Positions 58,747 to 64,000 of a stretch of 64,000 nt of DNA are shown here, one piece after another; the first letter of the stretch is position 1; each line of letters starts with the position of its first letter. The translations under genes and the position numbers were made by a program. The notes below the pieces were generated by a model. The model had not been told where the DNA came from, ran no database searches, and saw only the letters and a list, made by a program, of their open reading frames with translations. The DNA is taken from assembly GCA_001507915.1 (NCBI GenBank), contig LGER01000001.1, positions 1 to 64,000 on the forward strand, in the 5' to 3' direction. This DNA is from Desulfonauticus sp. 38_4375 (GTDB lineage Bacteria > Desulfobacterota > Desulfovibrionia > Desulfovibrionales > Desulfonatronovibrionaceae).

Positions 58747-59940
58747 CTAGGCTAAGATCCACTCCCTTTCTGCAAAGAGAAAGTCAGGATAAGGCCAGTT
58801 TATATCTTTTCCCTGTAAGTAGGCAAGCAAACTAAACCTTGCCTGTTCTCGCTCTTCTAACCACAAAGGACCATAACTAAATCTATAGTTTACACCCAGC
58901 TCATCAAAATAGCTACTTCCAAGGCCTAAATGGGGCATTGGCTCTACTTTCTCCTGACTTAGCAGGTAAAAGAGTTTGGGAGTAAAATCACTATGACACT
59001 TTTGTTGAAAAAGACATTTTTTATTTTCTATACAAGGAGCACAGGAATGAAAACTCTGAACCACCTTATGCCCCTGGCCATAAGGACCTGTTTCAAAAAC
59101 CCAGGCTGAAGAAAGGAAAAAAGACCAGGTTTGTACTCCTAAATGGCAACAAAGGTGTAAAAGCCCTGTATCTGGGCTTATGACCAACTCTAGACCGGGC
59201 AACAAGTCCAGTAAGTCCAATAAAGAAGTCTTACCGGTAAGATCTATTAAAAACTCCTTTTCCCTGGGACTTAAATACTTTTTTAACTCTCTGGCCAGAG
59301 GTTGCTCTGCCCGGGTGCCCAAAAGATAAAATTTTTGTTTTTTTTGCTTTAATAAAACTTCAATTAACTGAGCTAAAGAATAAGGGCTTAAGGACCTGCG
59401 CTGATTTCTTCCTGCCAGGACAATTCCCACTCCTTCCCCTTTATTTTGCGTAATGAGGGGATTTACCTCTTCTGGAGGACAAATCTCTCCCTTTTCCTTT
59501 AAATAGGACCAAAAGTCTATGAGGTTAAGGGGGGCTAATTTGCGTTTTTTTATCCATTCAAAGGCCTTCCTGGTCCAAGAAGATTTAAGTTCTTGCCGGT
59601 TCAAGTGGGTATAACCCTTAACTATTTCTCCCGGAAAAAGCTGGGCACAGACATAATTTAAAGGAGAAAAATTTAAATTGTAGACTGCAGCAAAATCTAT
59701 TCTCTTTAATTCTTGAAAAACTCTTAGATTAAGAGCAAAAAGTTCAGCCAAATTACTCTGTCCATGGGCTTTTGCTGCCAGCACATAAGCAAAGGGATAA
59801 ATTTGTCTGGCAAAAGCTTGCAGACTGGTATCCACCAGTAAGTAGACCTGCCCTTCTCTGGCCAAGGACAAAATAAGGCGTTTACTTTGCAGTAAATCTC
59901 CTAGCCTCGCAAACTGGATAACCAAAAAATTTGCAGCCAT
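58747..59940 (-). CDS. Glycosyltransferase family 9 (heptosyltransferase-like)
   Basis: 397 residues with FLVIQFARLGDLLQSKRLIL at the N-terminus, VGIVLAGRNQRRSLSPYSLA mid-protein and the donor-binding segment LVISPDTGLLHLCCHLGVQT typical of heptosyltransferases (ADP-heptose to lipopolysaccharide). The C-terminal part has a four-cysteine stretch (CAPCIENKKCLFQQKC), an uncommon addition. It starts the moaA-rlpA operon. Confidence 0.87.
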   Translation of the reverse strand: MAANFLVIQFARLGDLLQSKRLILSLAREGQVYLLVDTSLQAFARQIYPFAYVLAAKAHGQSNLAELFALNLRVFQELKRIDFAAVYNLNFSPLNYVCAQLFPGEIVKGYTHLNRQELKSSWTRKAFEWIKKRKLAPLNLIDFWSYLKEKGEICPPEEVNPLITQNKGEGVGIVLAGRNQRRSLSPYSLAQLIEVLLKQKKQKFYLLGTRAEQPLARELKKYLSPREKEFLIDLTGKTSLLDLLDLLPGLELVISPDTGLLHLCCHLGVQTWSFFLSSAWVFETGPYGQGHKVVQSFHSCAPCIENKKCLFQQKCHSDFTPKLFYLLSQEKVEPMPHLGLGSSYFDELGVNYRFSYGPLWLEEREQARFSLLAYLQGKDINWPYPDFLFAEREWILA

Positions 59941-60006
59941 TTGGAAAATGATTTAAACACACCCCTATAAGTTTAGCAAGTAAATTTACAGCAAGGAATT
60001 TTCTCT

Positions 60007-60669
60007 ATGCTATTTCCCCTTTGCCTGGATTTAAGCCAAAAAAAGTGCCTTCTGGTGGGAATAGGAGAAGTAGGGCAAAGAAAGCTTTCTACTCTTCTAA
60101 AATTTAAACCTCTACAGGTAAAAATCATAGACCCCATGCGTCCTTTACCCAAAAAGTTTAGCCACCTGGACAACATCCAGTTCTATGCCCGGCCCTTTAG
60201 TCCAGAAGATTTAGAGGGCATGCACCTGGTATTTGCCTGTACTGACAACAAAGAGTTAAATCAAAAAATCGCTTCCCTGGCTAAGTCTAAAAACATCTTG
60301 GTCAATTCAGCCACCAATCCTCAGGATGGAGATTTTTCCCTGCCAGCTCTCTGGCAACAGGATTCCCTGCTATTAGCCATTTCTACCCAAGGACAGAGTC
60401 CAGCTTTAGCCAGGCTCATCAAAGAGGAACTGGACAAGTGCCTGGGGAGAGAATATGCTCTTTTAGCTGGCCTCATGGGAAAACTTAGGCCTTTGATTTT
60501 AAACCATATACCAGAAAACAAAAGGGCCAATTGTTTTAGAAAGCTGGCTAAAACTTTGCTTCTCCCTTTAAAAGAGCAAAACTGGGAACAGGTAAAAAGA
60601 ACTATCCTTAAAGAGCTACCGCAAATAGAAGATGTAGTGGGAGATATTATTGATGAACTTAAACTTTAG
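60007..60669 (+). CDS. sirC: Precorrin-2 dehydrogenase / sirohydrochlorin ferrochelatase-like
   Basis: 220 residues matching the N-terminal half of CysG / Met8p: LFPLCLDLSQKKCLLVGIGE then VGQRKL (NAD-binding), HLVFACTDNKELNQKIASLA, LVNSATNPQDGDFSLPALWQ and ISTQGQSPALARLIKEEL. It oxidises precorrin-2 to sirohydrochlorin; chelatase ability is possible. It supplies siroheme for dissimilatory sulfite reductase and, through the alternative route, heme. First gene of sirC-ccsA-hemA; its end overlaps ccsA by 17 bases. Confidence 0.92.
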   Translation: MLFPLCLDLSQKKCLLVGIGEVGQRKLSTLLKFKPLQVKIIDPMRPLPKKFSHLDNIQFYARPFSPEDLEGMHLVFACTDNKELNQKIASLAKSKNILVNSATNPQDGDFSLPALWQQDSLLLAISTQGQSPALARLIKEELDKCLGREYALLAGLMGKLRPLILNHIPENKRANCFRKLAKTLLLPLKEQNWEQVKRTILKELPQIEDVVGDIIDELKL

Positions 60670-61477
60670 CATATTTATCATTCTTATTTATTTATTATCC
60701 ACTTTACTGGGATTTGCCAGTTATCTCAAAAATAATACATCCTTACAAAAAGTAAGTAAAATATTCTTAGGGCTTGGATTTTTCTTGCATACTGCAGAGC
60801 TTAGCTGGAGATATTTACTTCATTTCCCGCAAAGTCTAAATATTGTTCCCTTTTACTTTAGTTTGCTGGCCTGGATAATTATATTTTTGCTTTTACTTAT
60901 TTTTCTAAGGTTAAAGATAAATTTTCTTCTTTTTTTAGCTAGTCCTTTGGCCCTTCTTTTTTATATGTCTCATTTGCTGTTGAGCTTTAAACTTAAAGGA
61001 GTACTCCCAGCAAAAGGAGTAGCCCTCTGGTTTGGCTTACATATTGTTTCTTTGTTTTTAAGCTTTGCCTTTTTGGCCCTGGCCTTTGGAAGTGGACTTA
61101 TCTATCTTTATCTGGAAAAAAAAATAAAGACCAAAAGCAAATTGCCTTCCTTTTCCAAGGACTTACCTTCACTTACCACCTTTGACCGTTTAAATCATCT
61201 GGCTGTGGTCTGCGGTTTTCCGCTCTTTAGCCTGGGGGTATTTACTGGATTTATCTGGGCAATTTTTAGCTGGAAAAGTTTTTTTACCTGGGATCCCAAG
61301 GAAATTGTGGCCCTTTTCATCTGGATTTTATATGCCTATCTTTTCCATCAACGTCTGGCCCTGGGGTGGAAAGGGAAAAAACCCGCAAAAATGGCCATTT
61401 TTCTCTTTATTTTATCCTTAATCTCCCTTATGGGAATAAACCTTCTTATGCCAACACATCATAGTTTTAGGCCCTAA
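60653..61477 (+). CDS. CcsA/HemX-type cytochrome c biogenesis membrane protein
   Basis: 274 residues from the ATG at 60653 (a TTG one codon earlier is less likely). Eight or so membrane helices and the heme-handling motif TWDPKEIVALFIWILYAYLF with conserved His residues (FLHTAELSWRYLLHF, HHSF). CcsA and HemX-type proteins occur beside hemA in many bacteria; CcsA assembles heme c, HemX affects HemA levels. Position between sirC and hemA favours the HemX role, but the WD motif fits both. Confidence 0.85.
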   Translation: MNLNFSIFIILIYLLSTLLGFASYLKNNTSLQKVSKIFLGLGFFLHTAELSWRYLLHFPQSLNIVPFYFSLLAWIIIFLLLLIFLRLKINFLLFLASPLALLFYMSHLLLSFKLKGVLPAKGVALWFGLHIVSLFLSFAFLALAFGSGLIYLYLEKKIKTKSKLPSFSKDLPSLTTFDRLNHLAVVCGFPLFSLGVFTGFIWAIFSWKSFFTWDPKEIVALFIWILYAYLFHQRLALGWKGKKPAKMAIFLFILSLISLMGINLLMPTHHSFRP

Positions 61478-61479
61478 CC

Positions 61480-62793
61480 ATGAAAAGTAGTATAATTCTT
61501 CTAGGACTAAACCATAAAACCGCCCCTGTAGAAGTAAGGGAAAAATATGCCCTTAGTCAGTACAATTACAGGGAAAACAATCTGCTCAAGGGAAGCGGTT
61601 GTCTCAAAGAATATTTGATTCTCTCTACCTGCAATCGGGTAGAAATATTAGCTATAGGTAATCCCAAAGAAAAAGTAGTCCAGGAAATCCTAACCTTTTG
61701 GACTAGTTATTGTTCTGGCAATAAAGAAGAGCTATACAAACACCTTTATATTTACCAGGACCTGGAAGCCATCAAACATCTTTTCACTGTGGCTTCTAGC
61801 CTGGACTCCCTGGTAGTGGGAGAGCCTCAAATTTTAGGCCAGCTTAAAGACGCCTACCGAGAAGCTGTTCAGGAAAACACTACCAAAGTTATTTTAAACC
61901 GCTTATTACACAAGGCCTTTTCTGTAGCCAAAAGGGTGCGCACAGAAACAGAAGTATCTTCTAGTGCTGTATCCATCAGCTATGCGGCAGTAAAACTGGC
62001 TAAAAAAATTTTTGGAGACTTAAATAATTCCACAGTCATGCTCATTGGCGCAGGAGAAATGGCTGAACTGGCTGCTCTACACTTATTAAATCAGGGAGTA
62101 AAAAATATTTTAATAGCCAATAGAACCCTAAGCAAGGGAGAAGAACTGGCTCAAAAATTTAAGGGAAAAGCCATCCCCTTTGCTCAGCTTTTAGACTACC
62201 TTTCCCAGACTGATATAGTGATAAGCTCCACTGGAGCCCCCCATACTATCCTTCAGGCCAGAGATTTAAAACCCATATTAAAAAAACGTAAATACAGCCC
62301 CATGTTTTTTATTGATATTGCTGTACCTAGAGACATAGACCCGGATATCAATTTATTTGATAATGTATTTCTCTATGACATAGATGATTTAAAAGAAGTA
62401 GTTGAAGAAAACTTAGTCTATAGACAAAAGGAAGCTGAAAAAGCTAAGTATATCATTGAAGAAGAAGTTTATAAATTTAAACACTGGTTAGATAACCTGG
62501 AAATAACTCCAACCATAAAAGAATTAATGACCAAGGGAGAAGAAATAGCTCAAAAAGAATTACATAAAACTCTAAAAAAGATAAACCTTGGAGATAAAGA
62601 CAAAGAACATATAGAACTTATGCTAAAGTCTATAGTAAGCAAATTATATCAATCCCCAATTTTATTTTTAAAGAGAAGACAACAGGAAGAAGGTACGGTA
62701 GAAAAATATCTTGATGCCTTACGCAAGATGTTTAATCTGGATGAAATAAATTTAGAAGAAAATAAAAAGATACATGAACACAAAAAGAGGTAA
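61480..62793 (+). CDS. hemA: Glutamyl-tRNA reductase
   Basis: 437 residues: LGLNHKTAPVEVREKYALS, catalytic Cys in YLILSTCNRVEILA, SSLDSLVVGEPQILGQLKDA, NAD(P)-binding LIGAGEMAELAALHLLN and VISSTGAPHTI, DIAVPRDIDPDINLFD, and a helical dimerisation domain. It reduces Glu-tRNA to the semialdehyde, the first step of tetrapyrrole synthesis. It lies 2 bases after the ccsA-like gene and 2 bases before a small unknown gene. Confidence 0.96.
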   Translation: MKSSIILLGLNHKTAPVEVREKYALSQYNYRENNLLKGSGCLKEYLILSTCNRVEILAIGNPKEKVVQEILTFWTSYCSGNKEELYKHLYIYQDLEAIKHLFTVASSLDSLVVGEPQILGQLKDAYREAVQENTTKVILNRLLHKAFSVAKRVRTETEVSSSAVSISYAAVKLAKKIFGDLNNSTVMLIGAGEMAELAALHLLNQGVKNILIANRTLSKGEELAQKFKGKAIPFAQLLDYLSQTDIVISSTGAPHTILQARDLKPILKKRKYSPMFFIDIAVPRDIDPDINLFDNVFLYDIDDLKEVVEENLVYRQKEAEKAKYIIEEEVYKFKHWLDNLEITPTIKELMTKGEEIAQKELHKTLKKINLGDKDKEHIELMLKSIVSKLYQSPILFLKRRQQEEGTVEKYLDALRKMFNLDEINLEENKKIHEHKKR

Positions 62794-62795
62794 TT

Positions 62796-63131
62796 ATGAG
62801 ATCCTATTATATCGAAGAATTAAACCAGCAGGACATGGAAAAAATAAAAAAGAGTTTTAAAGAAAAAAAACTAGATAACCCTCTTGATAATCTCTACTGG
62901 CTTCCTCTACCCCAAAAGTTCTATACTTCTGAACAGAAAGAACACCTATCCAGCTGTGGCCCTTATTATTTTCCTTTGGAATTGGGTAAAAACTGGCTAA
63001 AGGCCGAACTTTTAATCAGGGCCAGCAATAAAATCAGATGCCAGTGTATCACTTATGCCACGCCTGAACAACGAGAATACCTTGTGCAATGGATAAATCA
63101 GCTTTTAGCTGAAAATCAAATCTTTATCTGA
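62796..63131 (+). CDS. Conserved hypothetical protein in the hemA operon
   Basis: 111 residues, soluble, with NPLDNLYWLPLPQKFYTSEQ near residue 27, HLSSCGPYYFPLELGKNWLK and CQCITYATPEQREYL near the C-terminus. Three cysteines are present, two as CxC; metal binding is possible but not shown. It starts 2 bases after hemA and ends before the rpmH promoter. Similar proteins seem common in this bacterial group beside hemA, but I know no function. Confidence 0.75.
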   Translation: MRSYYIEELNQQDMEKIKKSFKEKKLDNPLDNLYWLPLPQKFYTSEQKEHLSSCGPYYFPLELGKNWLKAELLIRASNKIRCQCITYATPEQREYLVQWINQLLAENQIFI

Positions 63132-63140
63132 GTTTTTTTC

Positions 63141-63169
63141 TTGACCATTATCTTTCAAGAAGTTATCTA
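63141..63169 (+). promoter_or_regulatory. Candidate promoter of rpmH-rnpA-yidD-yidC
   Basis: TTGACC (63141-63146), 17-base spacer, TATCTA (63164-63169), 36 bases before the rpmH ATG. The spacer overlaps a TTCTTGA/TCAAGAA inverted repeat (63138-63161). Confidence 0.5.
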
Positions 63170-63205
63170 AAGAGTTTGTCTTAAGTTAGCAAGAAGGAGA
63201 GAGCA

Positions 63206-63340
63206 ATGAAGAGAACATATCAGCCCAGTAAAATCAAACGTAAAAGAACTCACGGTTTTTTGGTCAGAATGCGCACTAGAGGCGGAAAACTGGTTATCAA
63301 AAGACGTAGGGCCAAGGGCAGAAAAAGATTAACTGTTTAA
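63206..63340 (+). CDS. rpmH: 50S ribosomal protein L34
   Basis: 44 residues, below usual length cut-offs. It begins [20 protein letters not shown] and ends [11 protein letters not shown], the near-universal L34 sequence. AAGGAG lies 6 bases before the ATG. First gene of the conserved rpmH-rnpA-yidD-yidC cluster. L34 sits in the large ribosomal subunit. Confidence 0.98.
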   Translation: MKRTYQPSKIKRKRTHGFLVRMRTRGGKLVIKRRRAKGRKRLTV

Positions 63341-63693
63341 CCTTTCCCAAAACAAAACGTTTATTAAAGCGACCTCAATTTCAAAGATGTTATGAAAGAG
63401 GTCGCCGTTTTTTTACCTCTCTGTTTATAGTCTTCATCTGTCCCAACTCTTATGAATATGCAAGAGTGGGTATTACTGTAAGTAAAAAAATCGGGAAAGC
63501 AGTGGTGCGCAACCGGGTAAAAAGGGTAGTTCGTGAATTTGTAAGGCTATATCAAGACCTACTTCCTGGTGGACAGGATATAGTAATTGTGCCTAAAAAA
63601 CACCCTGTATGGTCCACATTAAAGTTTAAAGATGTGGAAGAAGACTTAAGTTCCTTTTTTAAGAGCCTGAGGGAAAAAAGTATCATTGTATGA
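63328..63693 (+). CDS. rnpA: Ribonuclease P protein component, probable ATT start
   Basis: About 121 residues if translation starts at the ATT at 63328-63330. The sequence then reads [20 protein letters not shown], continues with [17 protein letters not shown], and is followed by the RNase P motif [20 protein letters not shown] then RVVREFVR. The full family N-terminus lies upstream of the first standard start codon in frame, a GTG at 63466, which would remove about 46 residues including the RxxxF region. An in-frame TAG at 63307 limits extension. It overlaps the end of rpmH by 13 bases. RnpA aids the RNA subunit in tRNA 5' processing. The start is inferred. Confidence 0.85.
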   Translation: MNCLTFPKTKRLLKRPQFQRCYERGRRFFTSLFIVFICPNSYEYARVGITVSKKIGKAVVRNRVKRVVREFVRLYQDLLPGGQDIVIVPKKHPVWSTLKFKDVEEDLSSFFKSLREKSIIV

Positions 63694-63938
63694 AAAAAGT
63701 GCTCTTGTTTTTAATCAAAATTTATCAATATGCCCTTTCTCCTCTCTGGCCTGCCAAGTGCCGCTTTTACCCTTCCTGTTCTGAATATGCAAAAGAAGCC
63801 ATCCTGCGCTTTGGTTGTTTAAAGGGCTCTTATCTTTTTCTTAGACGCTTTTTACGCTGTAATCCTTTTTTTGAGGGCGGAATCGACCCTGTACCTCAAC
63901 AATTCTATATTTTAAGGAGAAAAAAAATCCATGGATAA
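63690..63938 (+). CDS. yidD: Membrane protein insertion efficiency factor YidD
   Basis: 82 residues with the family sequence LIKIYQYALSPLWPAKCRFY then PSCSEYAKEAI and FEGGIDPVP. It contains the CxxxPSCS motif and a basic, amphipathic N-terminus that associates with the membrane. It supports YidC-dependent insertion. It overlaps rnpA by 4 bases and yidC by 8, so the cluster is translationally coupled. Confidence 0.95.
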   Translation: MKKVLLFLIKIYQYALSPLWPAKCRFYPSCSEYAKEAILRFGCLKGSYLFLRRFLRCNPFFEGGIDPVPQQFYILRRKKIHG

Positions 63939-64000
63939 CAATATTCGAGTACTCTTGGCTGTGGGTCTATCTTTAGTGGTATTATTACTCTGGAATATAA
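63931..64000 (+). CDS. yidC: Membrane protein insertase YidC (5' end only)
   Basis: The ATG at 63931 opens MDNNIRVLLAVGLSLVVLLL then WNI, the N-terminal membrane helix expected for YidC of Gram-negative bacteria. AAGGAG precedes it. Only 23 codons are in the window; the call rests on gene order and this helix. Confidence 0.85.
   Translation, partial: MDNNIRVLLAVGLSLVVLLLWNI

Noticed and set aside
57743-58762. Longer moaA start at 58762
   Set aside because: It would overlap the preceding gene and lacks a ribosome-binding site; GAGGTG sits before the ATG at 58735.

Overview
The window is an AT-rich, densely coded chromosome segment from a dissimilatory sulfate-reducing bacterium, most likely a deltaproteobacterial (Desulfobacterota / Desulfovibrionales-type) anaerobe. 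The evidence is the complete set sat, aprBA and qmoABC, a pyruvate:ferredoxin oxidoreductase locus, futalosine-pathway menaquinone synthesis (mqnE), siroheme/cobamide genes, two sigma-54 activators and GGDEF/EAL-type signalling proteins. The genus cannot be fixed from sequence alone. No rRNA, CRISPR array, insertion sequence or prophage was seen. There is one tRNA gene (Pro-UGG).

Layout. 1-1126: end of a por operon (porA truncated by the window edge, porD). 1232-6450: a minus-strand run with an unknown membrane-anchored protein, a NifX-like protein, a PAS/sigma-54 activator with an unusual Walker B, tilS, and a peptide-type solute-binding protein. 6582-9788: SWIM-SNF2 helicase. 9931-24710: a long minus-strand run of housekeeping genes (EAL-HDOD protein, argC, DUF1844, aminotransferase, polA, DHH phosphoesterase, cobU, cbiR, a PHP-UvrD fusion, a frameshifted histidine kinase, mog, DUF1614). 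24814-29351: livJHMGF branched-chain amino-acid ABC transporter. 29553-38439: the sulfate activation and reduction block qmoABC, aprBA and sat, all on the minus strand but each with its own promoter and terminator. 38440-39072: a 633-base regulatory region. 39073-40805: a divergent second ATP-sulfurylase-family gene and a small unknown partner. 40855-54651: diguanylate cyclase, rRNA methyltransferase, inositol-phosphatase family, tRNA-Pro, an NtrC-type response regulator, pyrBC, rimO, rpsA, sppA, mqnE. 54648-59940: two very small genes, radical SAM, HIT, IHF/HU, RlpA, moaA, glycosyltransferase 9. 60007-62793: sirC-ccsA-hemA tetrapyrrole operon. 63206-64000: rpmH-rnpA-yidD-yidC.

How the genes work together. 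Sat makes APS, AprBA reduces it to sulfite and QmoABC feeds electrons from menaquinol (made through MqnE). SirC and HemA supply siroheme and heme precursors used by sulfite reductase and cytochromes. CobU and CbiR salvage and remodel cobamides; MoaA and Mog make molybdenum cofactor.

The most interesting item is the sat-like gene at 39073 with its 116-residue companion. It keeps ATP-sulfurylase motifs but is very different from the normal sat 0.6 kb away on the opposite strand. It is preceded by an operator resembling the NADH-sensing repressor Rex and by repeated TTTCACTTT elements. Other notable points are a perfect palindrome over the aprBA -35 box, repeated ATTGTGAAAA elements around the sat promoter, an rnpA with only an ATT start codon available, a sensor kinase split at an A8 run, and a sigma-54 activator with Thr in place of the Walker B Asp.
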